Counted from the stretch's first letter, positions 11,246-24,319 are shown. The stretch: DNA of 64,000 bases from Schistosoma mansoni (GCF_000237925.1 NW_017386006.1:186001-250000); one strand, 5' to 3'. The notes: generated by a model not told the origin, from the sequence alone. Numbers and translations are program-made.

Positions 11246-13095
11246 TTCCTGCAACTTATTCCTAAAACAGCTAACTACTCGTATCAAGGTAGGGGATAAT
11301 TGGGTGTGCCTAATACATGTCCAGAATACCTCAGGGGATACAAATAAAGACTAAATACCTTATCAATAAATTTTTCATTGTTGTCTGGTACCTTGTATTT
11401 AATCTCAACAATGCCTCCTACATGGATTCAATATGTCTACGAGATGCCTCAAAGGCATCTATGATCAAGTAATAGTAAGTAACAGCTATCGATTTTTAAA
11501 AGCCGCTCTTATGCTCTAGAAAACGGTATGACTTTTTAGAACAATCTCCTGCTATCACATAGAAACCACGTTAGTCTAATAAGGTGGTTATATGGCTAAA
11601 TAACTTCCAGAAGTAATTAGTCAGTTAATAATTATCACATAGCACGCGCAAAATATATTTATTGAAGTTTTATTGCCAGTTATAGTTTCTGCTCTTTTCT
11701 TTTCCTTTTAAGAAAAATATCACTTGACTAAAAGCTTATACCCTATTGTTAATACATAAATTAATGTTTTCCTAATGGAAATTTGATTCTTTTGATCAAT
11801 GTAAGCAAATTATGCTATATGATGAATTTGTTTTTTTTTGATGAAACAGTGAGAAGGCAAACTTGATCTGAATAATCTTTTCATTTCAAAAGTTCTTATT
11901 ATTTATAAATAATTTGAATTTACAATAGTTCTTCGTGACCATTTTAAAACAACTGAGCATGAAAGGAATACTCTGGTTATACCAAACAATATTAGTCTGA
12001 TATTGAGCTAATGTAACCAATAGGTTTAAAGATTAAGACAATTTTTTTACTGTTATACACTCATCAGTGGTCTCTACCTTTAATTTTAGAGGGAATTATG
12101 ATCATATATAGATTTGAATTTGCGTCATCCATTATCGGAGTCAAACACTTATCTTTGCTGTAATCGATCAATCAACAATAACAAGCATTATGTTGTATGA
12201 TCAGTAAATTTGATCACCTTGAATAAAAAACATTTGGATACTTGATATAAACATAAATTTCCTAACGATTCCAGCCATATCATTATCAATAAGGGTTGAC
12301 CAATAGGGAATTCATGTAGTTAATTTACTGGGTGGGAATTTCGTAAATGATCTACAAATCTCAAGTAGTGTTAGGGAAAGTACAATATAGTATTAGTTAC
12401 TAATCAGTAACTGATTACCGAGATGTATCCATGTTGACCCATATCCCGCCAGTATTACTAATGTGTTTTCACAAAGTACTTCGAAACGAAATTTACATCC
12501 AGTTTCCATAGATTTCCATACAATTCATATCTATGAGAAAACCAATCTTATGATAGTGTAAGGATTAGTTATCCCTGGTCTATATGATATCGTATATCAG
12601 TTTAGACACTTGTAAATAATAACTGTTTTAAGAAAACCTAAATTATTTCTTGATTACCAAACCATGTGATTATTTCATTATAGTTTCTTATCTGTCATTT
12701 GATAAGTAGGAAGTTTGTTATGTGATTGAATTACTTGAATAAATGTTACATCATGTCAGACATTTTTGTATCAGAGATAGAAAAATTAAATTTATTGTCC
12801 TTCTTAACTTTAAAATAATTCTGATTTCTACGCCTAACTAAACAGGATTAAATCACTTTAAATGTTCATTACCACCAATAAGTCTTTAATATTCTTCTAA
12901 ATAAAATGAGAAAGACAAAACTTGGAAAATGACATAAATCCAATATATTTCAAGGCTTATCATAAACCAGCAAACAGCTTAAATTTACACTGGTAATGTT
13001 ATTATAAACCATTTATTACATACCATAATCAACGAAATGACATATTAGAAAAACTGAACGACATATTTAACATAATAGTTAACATTTGTTAATAT

Positions 13096-13379
13096 TGTAG
13101 TGTATGCTACTTATTCTGACAGATATAATTAGTATGTAGCACCAATAGAAAAAGGAATGCCTGATAGCAGAACATTGAAATGAAGGGAACAGAAAGGAAA
13201 TCGGAGAGCAATAAAGATGACAACAGAATTAGAGGAATAATGGAGTATGTAAAAGACAACTCAAAGAAGATGTGCAAATGATGTATTTAATGTATGATTT
13301 TCATATTTTACGAAGACACTCTGTAATTTTGCGTAAATCGATAAATTGGTTTGCCCTACCTGAGTTCTCGTTCACTACA
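13096..13379 (+). mobile_element. LTR-like dispersed repeat, copy 1 (family C)
   Basis: This 284-bp sequence begins TGTAGTGTATGCTAC and ends GTTCACTACA, so the tips form a TGTAGTG/CACTACA inverted repeat as in retroviral-type LTRs. It shares order and length with copies at 46966 and 59173, including the blocks GACAGATATAA, GTAGCACCAAT, CTCTGTAATTTTGCG and AATAAATTGG. It has no coding capacity. A solo LTR is the best reading. No clean target-site duplication is visible here. Confidence 0.5.
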
Positions 13380-13964
13380 GTACTTATATATTGAAGGTGA
13401 AGTTATCTAAGGAAAGAAGCCAAATTAAGAATGTTAATAAAATGTATAAAAATTTAATACTATTCAAAATGTTTGTACAAGAAATTTCACTTTAACAAAC
13501 ATACACTTTAATGGACAACATATACACTAAATACACAAACTTGCACAATACTGTTCAACAGTAATTAGAAAAGATCATGTGTTTAAGAAACAGAAGATAT
13601 ATCTTGAAAATATACACTTGAACCTTGAAAAAACACAAACACTCTGGCAAATTATGCAGCTTATCAAGTTGAAACATTGAGTCATTTGTAATTACGAACT
13701 AAACGGGATAACACAATTTCGTAGTTTAACAAAACTTCTATTATTTCTTTTAAGTCCATAATAATTGAATAATTTACATATTTTTTATTTATTGTGATAA
13801 TATGTGTAAATTATTATTACCAAACTCAATGTCATTTTATGATTTGTTAAACAATGGTAATAAATCAAACTGTGAGAGTCGATTGTGAAACAAATATCAC
13901 TAATAAAAATGGGTGATTTTCATACAGTGTTAAGAAAAAAATTTTAAGTTAGGAATATAAACCA

Positions 13965-14132
13965 CTTAAAGTCGACTCAATATTCTGTAGGTTAAACACT
14001 CACTATAAAGCCTAAAGATCTTGGATTCAATCCCAGGTGAATTCGTAAACACACACTGGTGAATAGCCCCATAATAAGACAAAACATTTGTTTAGTAATT
14101 CCTGATTTTTACTAATGGTTGTACTAAAACCA
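13965..14132 (+). mobile_element. Family B SINE, degenerate but nearly full length
   Basis: The order matches the good copies: GGTTAAACACTCAC for box A onward, GATCTTGGATTCAATCCC for box B, ACACACTGGTGAATAGCCCC for the first ribozyme strand, AATAAGACAAAAC for the second, and AATTCCTGATTTTTAC. The ribozyme core is broken (CTGGTGAA and CAAAAC). Confidence 0.5.
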
Positions 14133-14459
14133 GTCGGTGAAGTAGATTTACAAAATATATAGAATGACACCTGCAAACGAGCAATACTGTTTTCGATTTG
14201 ACCATCAGCTTTTAGTATAATACACAGGATCAATATTTATATACGTACATGATAAATATTAAACCAATCAAACAAGTCAATGTGTTAATGACAATAACCA
14301 AGTAGACTACATAAATTAATATAACAACTATGCATTCATTTGTATTGATTACTTGAATTCTTCAATTAATGCATTAGAATACAACTCATTAGCCTCTTTT
14401 GGCTAACTGTGGAACAGACCGCTGGCTATAATCTTACTCTGTTTATAATGTATGAGACT

Positions 14460-14550
14460 TAATGGCGATCCACATAAAATGTACATATGCTTAAAAAGAG
14501 TGATCGATTGCAGTCTTAAAAATCAATGGGAAAAATCGAAAATCCAATGC
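14460..14550 (+). mobile_element. Family A SINE tail fragment
   Basis: AATGGCGATCCACATAAAATG, ACATATGC, AGAGTGATCGATTGCAGTC and AATCAATGGGAAAAATC correspond in order to the family-A tail. No core is attached. Confidence 0.45.
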
Positions 14551-14593
14551 AATGACGACATGAGTTTCAAAAAAAACTGAGCATTGGATAGAC

Positions 14594-14751
14594 AGTTATT
14601 AATAAATTAATTTTTTGTTATATCCCGATGAGTAGAAAAATAGTATTACTGACGTTTTGTGACTCTGAAGAAGTGGCTTACATCAAGTAACGAAACGCCA
14701 GAGATATAATTTTTCTACGCACTGAGATATAACAAAGATATATTTATTACT
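14594..14751. repeat. Imperfect palindrome, about 70-bp arms, MITE-like or ribozyme-like
   Basis: The left arm runs from AGTTATTAATAAAT through GTTATATCCCGATGAGTAG and ACTGACGTTTTGTGACTC. The right arm is its inverse: AGTAACGAAACGCCAGAG, TTTTTCTACGCACTGAGATA, AACAAAGATATATTTATTACT. A loop of about 25 nt (GAAGAAGTGGCTTACATC) joins them. The loop side carries CTGAAGAAG and CGAAACGCC, which resemble the two halves of a hammerhead core, but I cannot draw a convincing stem II. It could be a foldback MITE or a relic of a PLE terminal repeat. Confidence 0.6.
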
Positions 14752-14786
14752 GACAACTTCAGTTTGTCTGAAATAACAAACTAATA

Positions 14787-14880
14787 ATCTGCGATGCAGG
14801 CACATCCAGCCTGTGAACCTCAAATAGGTCGAAACGCGTGTCCTAGATTCCAGTGCTAACCACCATCTAACTCTGCTTAT
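14787..14880 (+). mobile_element. Family A SINE, 3' half of the core
   Basis: It runs from CTGCGATGCAGGCACATCCA through a damaged first ribozyme strand (CCTGTGAAC for CTGACGAG), TAGGTCGAAACGCGTGTCCT and CCAGTGCTAACCACCATC to CTCTGCTTAT. The cleavage triplet GTC is kept, but the core is lost. The promoter half is absent. Confidence 0.65.
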
Positions 14881-15761
14881 AACAAGTAAGAATTATAAGT
14901 TGATAATAAGATGACAGATGTGATAACAAAGTTTCAGTATGGAAATTAGTCCAAAAGTTAGAAAAATTGACAGTCATTAAAAATAATTAAAATTCCGTGA
15001 TAAGAAATGTTCAAAGAATTATACCGTGAAGAATATACTAGAGAAAGAGGTGAAGAAAAGCATACGAATAAAGGACATGGAAAACAGTAATGAGAATAAT
15101 GATTGAAAAAAATTGTTTGTAAAACCATATCCGAATGAGCAAGGGACATAGGTGTAGTAATTTTTTTCAATAGAATAAGCTTGTTGATTCGAATCCTACA
15201 GATTATGGTATATGGGGCAGACTAAATTTTATCGATATAAGACCCATGTTGATTAAGTTGAATTAAATGGAGCGATGTATTGTCGTGGACTTACCTTTTT
15301 CCAAACCACGGGAGGAGGTTTTCACTCATTCGTTGTTTAAATTGCCTGATAGTAAGCCCAATAAATTGACTGACATCTAGAAATTAATATAAAACTTCAC
15401 ACAAATACTTAGTTTGATAAGCTTGTAAAGTATGAATAACAAACATTGGAGAATGAAGTGAATATATTACTCTAATAGGTTTATTAACATACCGTTTTTT
15501 GAGCTTTTATACCATCTATCTCTTAAAAACAATAATTCAGCTGAGTCGTATTTCTTTATTTCCAGTGAATAGGTTTTATTATAGTTGACAGAATTATTTT
15601 AAACATGATTCATTATTTGAAAAATCCTTGAACTCTCCAGCAATTTAGTCACTCAGTTATTTACACCACTGAATTTTCATACTATGCTACAATGTTATAA
15701 TCATCAGTAAAGTGTTTGTGTAGATTATTGAGTTATATAGTTTATATCAAGGGCTCACTTT

Positions 15762-15880
15762 GGTTAGACAATTACTAAGAGACATTAGTTATAGGACATG
15801 TGTTTCGTCCTAGTAAGGGACTTTTAATCTGGTTATTTATGACTACATTTGGATTACAATGCAAGATCTTTAAACCACCA
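15762..15880 (-). mobile_element. Family B SINE fragment, degenerate
   Basis: The + strand reads GGTTAGACAATTACTAAGAG, AGGACATGTGTTTCGTCCTA and GTAAGGGACTTTTAATC, the reversed family-B 3' end and ribozyme. The core CTGA is lost, while the GAAAC strand (GTTTC) is kept. Confidence 0.45.
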
Positions 15881-17765
15881 TGGGATTTGCATGAAAGTTT
15901 CAATCAGTTTACAATATTACCAAATTATCTTTCAATGATATTTGGTAAGTAGTTGGTAGGTTTATCGAAATTTATCATAGAATGATACTACAATGTAAAC
16001 CAGTGAAGGCAGAAAAATATCACTTAATAGTTAACTAAGGAATAAACCGGATTCAAAAATAGGTACTATTGTATTCATGACTAAATGGTTTAAAAAGTGA
16101 CGTTTACACTTAATTAATAATAGAGTGTGAAGTGAACTTCGTATGGTATTCTGGACAGGTATTGTTAACACATCAGATCGAAAATTTCCTCAGTGCTTCT
16201 TCGTTGTTTTCACTTCATGTTGAAAATCTTTATTTTAATACAGAATCAAATAATTTTCAATATACTAGTCAATTGTAAAGCTGAAATCATTTTTATTTTC
16301 TAAATCGGCAAAATTATTTTCAAGTTCCTAGTTGCATGTTTGACTTCAATTTTTAAAAAATAATTTTGACCAGTTATTAAATTTTTCTTCAAATCAATAG
16401 GTTACCTGAAATCTTCTACTTATCTGATATATTGATCGATATTTACGTTAGTTTCACATTGGGAACCATCTGTCTATCATCTTTTTTCTGAAAAAATATA
16501 ATATGTTCCCTAGCTATGGTCCCATTTTTTACGTATGAATATTTGCACTTGTATGCTATTTTTAAATTGACATATTGTGTCAAATATGTGCTGATGTTAT
16601 TTAAGAGTTTGCCTTTTTTCATCAACAATTTAGTACATTCCTAACGATGTTTTTTCTAACTGGAAGTTCTGACAGATATACTATCGAATATTTCATACTA
16701 AGTTAACTATGTGGCGTAACCATATCAGTGTTAACGAGGATTCATCATAAATTAACCGAATCTTTTAAATCATGTGTTAGCAGCAGTTAAGGTCAGAATT
16801 ACTCTGTCAAAAACAAATGCAACTAGATTATTATTCACTGAAAGTTTACCGAAAAAAGCATTAGCCACTCATCGACATGTACTTAAATACAGAATCCATT
16901 TTGGTTTAGTCAATCAAGTAGTATCATAAGCACTCAAGTGAAAAATGTATCATAAAGCAAAGTAATCGAATTCTCATTCAGTCACAGGGCTTTCCTATTT
17001 TTATGACATGTAAATCAATACCCTGAAAGCGTCCAATACCTACTTAAAAAATAATTACTATGATAGTTGGTTCTCCTCAATTCAATAACTGAAACATTAT
17101 TTCATCAGATGCCCTTATTATCCCTTATTAAATGCTGAAATTGCTAAACCACAACCGTACAGAGAATAAACGAAATATTTAAAGAGAAGTAATAGTAATC
17201 ACATCGATTTTGCATATTTTATTTATAAAATTATAATCAAACGTAAAATCGTTGTGGTTATACTAGTCATTTGATAATGTAAATCACATATTTCTACTTG
17301 CTTCGATATGGTGTTGAACTTCCGTAAACTGTTGAGATAGCTTGATAAATGGAAAAAAAGCGGATTGAACATTAAAATTTAAACCAGATAATAAATGTGT
17401 GATAGAATATTGAAATTCGTAGCATTATGCATGATTAACCGTAGATTGATTGATTGATGACTATGGAGAAAACGATGCTTATAATGAATAATGTTATGAT
17501 ACTGACTTTCTTGATTCATTACATTCATCAAAATTTCATAATGACAGTTTAAATGTCAGGTCTGTTGGCTTCACAATCGCAACTGTAACTTTATTTTTGA
17601 TATGCACAAGTGTAAAACAATGAAAATGTTATTTAATGTAACATAATTACCTAAGTTAATTGTGAATGAAATGAGTTTAGCATCTCAAATATTTGCCAAC
17701 TTTTTTCATCACAACCAAGTTGGGATATTATCATCTAAATAGTGGTATAGCCTTTGCTTTGTAAA

Positions 17766-17853
17766 CCATGGGCCAGTTTATAAGATCCCAAGAACACTGG
17801 TGGCCCCTATTTGATGGTTTCATCCCAATCTAAGACTCTTCAGTAGTATACCC
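17766..17853 (-). mobile_element. Family B SINE fragment
   Basis: AACACTGGTGGCCCC, GGTTTCATCCCAATCTAAGA and CTCTTCAGTAGTATACCCC match the reversed ribozyme region of family B. A family-A fragment in the opposite orientation follows 20 bp later, across a short AT run. Confidence 0.5.
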
Positions 17854-17874
17854 CTAAGACATTATATATATATA

Positions 17875-18067
17875 TATCCATCTGAAGAGTCCCAATAAGA
17901 TGAAGTGCGCGTCCTGAGTTCCACTGCTGGCCACTATCTATCTCTGCTTAGTATGCTTGCGAATTAAGGCAATATCGAGGCAATCTGTAGAGGGTGCACA
18001 TATGCCAATAATAGAATGATCAATTTCAGTCTTAAATATCAATGAGAACTCTCAAACAATCGATACG
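17875..18067 (+). mobile_element. Family A SINE, hammerhead plus tail, 5' truncated
   Basis: It starts inside ATCCATCTGAAGAGTCCCAA, keeps GATGAAGTGCGCGTCCTGAG and CACTGCTGGCCACTATC, then continues through GCTTAGTATGCTTGCGAATT and the whole tail to CTCAAACAAT. This is a second example of the uninverted core-tail order. In the ribozyme GAAAC is mutated to GAAGT. Confidence 0.65.
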
Positions 18068-19308
18068 AATGTATCCTTCTCTTTCATTTCTCATGTATTT
18101 ATTAATTTATTACTCCAAAATTAAGCATAAATAGTAGATGAGTAAGAAAAAAACATATATATAAAGTCTACATAAGGTACTTACAGTTTTCTATTTCCAA
18201 AGAAAAATATTAGTTGTTTTTTTACTGAATCAAAATTGTTTCCACCTCAATGGAAAGTAACTGACTTAATACATAGTTTTTTCTCAATGAATTACTTATC
18301 TTGATTTTGCAAAAGTGTTTAATTTGTTCTTCTAGGTAATCAATTGTATATAGTCTACCGATGAAAAGTCACAAAATAAATGAATGATTATTGTTTTAGT
18401 TACTTAATAGATGGTTTAAAATTGCCATATTTGATTGTATACGTTCTAAATAGTGCATAATGTTAACGATAGTAAAAGTACAAGATTTGAACCATCAATC
18501 TTTCAGAGATATTCTGATTATTATTCATTCGGGTGCAATCATATGCAACACTTTACAAAAAAAGTGTTATGAGTAGACAGAAACATATAAATGTAGGGTT
18601 ATAAGATACTTATAACTTGGAGGTTAAAAAGTACTTGGTGTATCTGTACAATTATGATAGTGTTTTCATATGGTCCTACTTAATTTTCAACTTTAACAAT
18701 ATGGGAGCTAATATGGATGGTGTTGTGCTTATTTATCCCAATTGGAGGGACTTTATTTTCCTGAATAACTGGTATGCTTCAATCACTTTCAAGGCAAATA
18801 CTATTGTTGGTTATCGTTCTTCCTGAATACATTTTTATCTATGTGTTGTAATTGCTTTAACTTTGATTTATAAAACGAAAACTAGTCTTTCGTTATCTAC
18901 AAACTTTTCTTAAATAGCATAATCAAACGAAGGCTTAGATTAGCAAATCCTATAATAATTTTTGTATAACAGTCTACATTACTTATAAGTAAATCAACAG
19001 AGTGTCTAGCGAATTTGTCTGTTATATTAAAGTTCATTTAATTTCAGTACGCCTGCACGAATTCACTAAGCGTAGATTATTTTATCATGTGTTAGAATAT
19101 CGCCCCTGATCTAAGAATAATGCAAACTACAATAAAAGTAGCATTCATAATATAAGTAACGTTTGTCATATTTTAATATCTATATACACATCTATATCTA
19201 TCTATCTGTCTATAATCAAATTCGTTCTTATTTAAACATGTGTATGAGTTGTATAAATTTTTCTCTCGTTGCTTGCCATTACCCAACCCTACTTAAAAAG
19301 GCCTATAA

Positions 19309-19400
19309 CTGAATGGAAATATCAAGGCGATCCGCACAAGGTGCACGTATGTCAAAAGAGATTGCTTAGTTGCAGTTAAAACGAGAGAATTCAAATAGCT
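19309..19400 (+). mobile_element. Family A SINE tail fragment, degenerate
   Basis: ATATCAAGGCGATCCGCAC, GGTGCACGTATGTCAAAAGA, GATTGCTTAGTTGCAGT and GAGAATTCAAAT follow the tail of family A in order. No core is present. Confidence 0.45.
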
Positions 19401-20199
19401 CATACATACTGAGCTTGCGACTACTAGTTATCGAAATATTTCCCCATCTTATGAAGTGATATGACTCCTTTTTTATTAACAGATTATTTGTTTAGGGAAA
19501 AAAGTGATATAGACAGAATAGAGTTATATTATCCTATTTAATGCACAGTAAATGATTGGAATATGCTGCTTAACAAAATAGACGAGGATTTGTATTGAAC
19601 GACTACATTTTTCTAAATTTTCTCACCCTTCTATTAAAAAATAGACTTGTCAAAATCGGTATTACATTTTTATTATCTGTTCTTATTTATTTAGTTAGGC
19701 CTGTTACTTATCTTGGGTCATAGATTCATGACCTATGATTGGAAATCAACTTTTTCCTTAGCTCTCATTTCTAATTGCTGAGAAGTGTTTTCCATAGTCT
19801 TGATATCTGCACCCGATTCCTAGTGCCATGTATTCTTTGGCCTTTTTCTTTAGCCTTGAAAATTCCAAGTTGATGATTGTCTTGTAATGGAGTTTGATAG
19901 TTTCCATAAAATGTATTCTATTTAGCTACAGTGATTTGTAGTTATTTCCTCCTCACCTGGAAACTAGTTTGTCCTCTACCATAATATACTGTTGATGATG
20001 GTCTATGTTCAATGGATCCTGGAATATTGGAAAGAGGCAATCGTTTATAAATGACTTGTTTTCTGATGATAATCTGTTCTAAGCATTAGTAACTGAATTA
20101 TTTTCACAGCATGAATTAAATTAGTAAACTGAATTAGAACGATTAAGTTAGACGATTAGAATGGGAAAAAATATTGTTAAAATATCATTTTAAAACATA

Positions 20200-23100
20200 A
20201 AATGTATGAAGACGTTTCGCTGAAGGAAAGTTTCCTTTCAACGATGTCATCTTTTGAAACTGTACAGTCGTATTCATAGCTAATACTGACATATGGTATT
20301 CTATAGTAAAATAGAGGGCTTTTACAAACTATCAAAGATAGCCGAACTTATTCAAGTGAGGGTCGATCAAAATGGATGAATATTTTATAATATACAAAAG
20401 ATTCTCAAAAAATGTTTTCAAATATTTAATATAACAATTTATCAATAGAAGGGTGTTATTTAAATGTAATTGAAGTTTTCAAGTACTGAATAAAAACGGT
20501 TGCATCCTTTAGCAAAGTAATCAAAAATCATCAAAAGATTACGTTATGTAATAGTTCCTGAAGTCATAAGAGGTAATAATCTCTAGGACAAAAGCTAAAT
20601 TCAACAATCTGCCCAATGAAGGAAAAGAATAGGGTAATAATCAGCACTTACAATTTGTAAAATTCATAGGGGTGCTAAAAATATGGGATCGAATACGACT
20701 TTTCCGTACACAGACTTCGAGTTTGAAATGGTGAATCGCTACAGCCTCGGTTGTGCACAAATTCATCATCCAAACCTTTTTTGAGCTAATACGTCTTACT
20801 TTTTGAAGGATTGTGAATGAAAATTCATGGTGTGACGTGTGACCAGAATTGAATATCTTTTCATGAACAGAGGTGTCGATCGATTTGTACTCCTCACTAG
20901 ATAACCATGTAGGGTGGCGCCTGGATATTCATTTTCTAAGTGCTTACTTTGTATGGCCATTACTGACTTGCTCCACAAAAACAAGCAAATTGTTAGTGGC
21001 ATACTGAGGTGGGGCAAAGCGACAGTTTATACTTAACACTTCCTTGAATGAGTTTCCTGCTAAAGAATACAGTTCAGGGCTCTGCTGAACAAAGCCATTT
21101 TCTCAGGAATCTGGACAGTCTGCTCTTTATTATGTCAGCTGAAGTATTTCCCTTGAATTCTATGTTCAAGAATAAAATTTTTCCCAGAACTGTGAGAGTT
21201 CTTCCAACTTGAATTTTCAGTTTAAGATTACTATCAATTAACTCGGGTGGGAAGCCATCTTTCTGAAGTGTTCGTCCGATTTCATTCAACTTATCATCAA
21301 GTGTCAAGGACAAATAGGGTAAGACAATCAAATGTGACAACTAAAGAGGCATCACACTACTGTCAGTACAATGAAAAAATTTCAACAGTGTTGCCGAACC
21401 GGGTAAAGATTCAGTAGACACCCAACTTCGAGATCAGCAGGCTAGTTTCTCTAAGGATCGGTTGTGAACAGACTAAATCACGACACTGCGGATCATCGTT
21501 GAACAATCCATGTAATGCAGCCCGTCACTTCACATCAGCTTCATTCACTATGCGAAAACACTTGATAGTATGGATAGGAAGACTTTATGGCACCTTCTTC
21601 GACACTATGGAGGGAGTAACTGGGAAGATCGTCAGCATCATCCGGAACTCATGCGATGGGCTACACTGAAAGATCGTGCATGTACGACAGCTGACGGACG
21701 CATTCCAAGTGAAGACCAGAGTCAGACAAGGTTGTCTACTCTCCCGCTTCCTCGTCCTTCTGGTCGTCGACTGTATTATGAATACCTCGACATCTAGAGG
21801 AAAGCACAGAATACAATGGACAGCTAAGAATCAATTAGACGATTTAGACTTCACAGATGACTAAGCCCTCCTATCTCATACACACGGACAAATGAAGATG
21901 ACGATAACTAGTGTAGCAACAGTGTCTGCAGCAATAGGCCTCAACATACATAAAGGAACGTACCTAGGAAGCATCATTGATGAATATGGAGAATGTGATG
22001 GAGACGTAAATGTGAGGGTTGGCAAAGCAAGGACAGCATTCCTACGGTTGAAGAACATATGTAACTCAAAACAACTGTCAACTAATTTCAAAGTCACAAT
22101 CTCCAATGCAAACTTCAAGACAGTTAGTTCTACTGTAAGTAGCTGAAACGTGGATCACTACTACATCCATCGTCAAGTTACAAGTATTTATAAACAATTG
22201 TCTACACAAGATACTCAACATTCACTGGCCGGATACCATCAGCAACAGGGTTTTATGGGGGAGGACAAACCAGCTTCCAACTGAAGAGGAAATTAGGAAA
22301 AGACGTTATGAGTAAAGAGGACATACATTAAGGAAATCACCAAACTACATCACGAGACGAGCGCTAACTTTGAATCCTGAAAGGAATCAGAAAAGAGGAA
22401 GGCCAAAGAACACATTACGTCGGAAAATAGAAGCAGATATGAAAAGGATGAATGGGGACTGGAAAGAGCTGGAAAGGATTGCCTAGAACAGGTTTGGATG
22501 GAGAGTGCTGGTGTTCGGTCTATGCTCCTCGTCGAGGGATAACAGGCGTAAGTATCACCAAGGGTATCTTCAGTGTATATGCATCTGGCTCTTGAGGATA
22601 GACAATGAACTAAATTTATCTTCATCCCCTGTGGCATCTTAATCTGGAAGTCCATGTACTGCCAGTCCTAGGTTGGCTTTCTGTACAACAATTGTAGAGA
22701 ACCATCTGATTTTCGGTCTGGTAGAACATCAAGAAAGTGAAATTTTGAGTTCAACTCTGCTTTCATTTTGAACGTAATCGACTAGTGACTTTTACTGAAC
22801 TTTTGTGATGCCCTTTTAAGGTCTTTATTTTTGTCACGAATGATACAAGTATCACCCGTTTGCCTCTTATAAAAATAAAATTTATCAGTTGTTAGTTGAA
22901 GGATAACGCTCTCCAGGTTGGCCGTAAAACAGTATGCTAGAATAGGGCCCGATTAAGATCCTATCGTGGCACCATTTATATGTCTATAGAGATCAACGTC
23001 AAATTTAAATCGCACATTGCATTGTCATTGACGATTGACTCACTTTTCATCTTTTTCACTGTTGTGGTCAGCTTTAGTTCGATTTGATTGATAGTATCTT

Positions 23101-23278
23101 TACCCGTTGATTCTTTAGAAAATTGTTCTGCATCATTAACTTTTGAGAATAATTTGTCAGTATAGTCCTTTCCGTTCATAAGGACAAGATAGTATGCTAT
23201 TATTAAAATTCTTTCATTTTTCCAAATAATGCGCTTATGTGTATTTATCATTCTGTGATTCATATCACAAATAGTCAA
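20200..23278 (-). pseudogene. Penelope-like retroelement, decayed, interrupted by a nested RTE element
   Basis: Read on the minus strand from 23278, the open segment contains the start of a PLE reverse transcriptase (MNGKDYTDKLFSKVND, KDTINQIELKL, VKKMKSESIVND). After an internal deletion comes GATIGS.SGPILAYCFTANLE, KFYFYKRQTGDTCII (site of the usual YVDD, mutated), KFHFLDVLPDRKSDGS and YRKPT. The frame runs to RARCIYTEDTL at about 22566, breaks at the RTE insertion (21305-22552), and resumes at TLDDKLNEIGRTLQKDGF at about 21300 with the RT thumb. Near 20840-20720 a frameshifted end (ILQKVRR, EAVAIHHFKLEVCVRKS) matches the end of GIY-YIG-containing PLE proteins. Further 3', at 20212-20250, lies a short hairpin next to GACGTTTCG. 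There are many frameshifts and stops, so it is not functional. Confidence 0.75.
21305..22552 (+). pseudogene. RTE-clade (SR2-like) non-LTR retrotransposon, 5' truncated, nested in the PLE
   Basis: The + strand encodes a decayed reverse transcriptase: GITLLSVQ, DTQLRDQQASF, TLRIIVEQSM, SMDRKTLWHLLRHYG, HVRQLTDAFQVKTRVRQGCL, NQLDDLDFTDD (catalytic motif DD kept as TDD), IGLNIHKG, TYLGSIIDEYGE, GKARTAFLRLKN. The C-terminal RKRGRPK-like block, [13 protein letters not shown], is at about 22380-22420. It ends GATAACAGGCGTAAG, as RTE 3' ends do. Near-identical 13-mers TATCATCAAGTGT (21292-21304) and TATCACCAAGGGT (22553-22565) flank it and fit an aged target-site duplication. Frameshifts and stops make it inactive. 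Confidence 0.8.
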
Positions 23279-24319
23279 TTAAAAACCAAGAAGCAATGAA
23301 AAGCTACTTTTTCCTAGTATGTAATTAATTACTAGGTAATATCTTCATAACCTTAGCAGAAAATTGAACATATGACCTCCAGATTTTGAGGTGAACAGAA
23401 TACTTTTTAAATTACGATGATAGAATCCACCAGTTAATATTTTAAACTTTAAACAATTGGGTATGACAATCATTAATTTCTGTGTCACACTCGACACTTT
23501 ACAACTTTATCAGTAAACTTTTGAACATTATTTTACAAAATAAAACCTTTATAATTCTTTTTGCATTGACTAAATGTTCCTTATAAACTCCAGTATAACT
23601 TCAGTAGTACGTTCTTTTATTTTGCAATGAAATAGTTTTATAAAAAGTTAATAACAGTTCAAGAAATTAAATACCTTTAGAAAAGATTAAATAAGTCAAT
23701 AATTTTCGCGCTACCGACTATACTAATTCCTAAAAGTAATGACTTAGCAACAAATAACAACATTAAATGGCATTTTGGTTGTGTGAAATGATATTTCAAA
23801 ATGTTACATTCATTTTATTTTTATTACTGTTAACTTCTAATTGTGTTTGAAGTGAGTATTTTTGAGCTGTCACTTAGTATATACTGTTATTACACAGTGA
23901 GTTTCAACTACGACAGTAGTTAATCTCAAATGATACAAAACTTCTGAAGATCATTTAATTAAATAAACGTCATCAGCTCACTAAAGAATAATTCTAAAGT
24001 GAAAAAAGCTACTTATCGAGCTACACATGTCAGAGAAAGTGACTAATTACCTTGAATAATATAATAATGAATCCTAAATTAATCAAAGGTGATTATATCG
24101 GAACATTTCTTTTCGATAAAGAAACTGAATTACATTATTCTAAAACCTAAATAACAAGAAACCAACCTAGGGTGGCATATCAATTATACACTGCTAAAGT
24201 ACTACAAACTGAGAAAAAACAATTGTAGACTCCTTCCTTCGTTTTAATGATTCTCAAGTTATTAGTGTGGAAATTGTTTGCAGTTTGTTGAGTTTTATGG
24301 TCTACATAAATATCTGATT

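Noticed and set aside
22350-22655. 101-codon minus-strand frame as a gene of its own
   Set aside because: It begins in PLE sequence (MDFQIKMPQ...) and runs into the antisense of the nested RTE, so it is a shadow across a junction.
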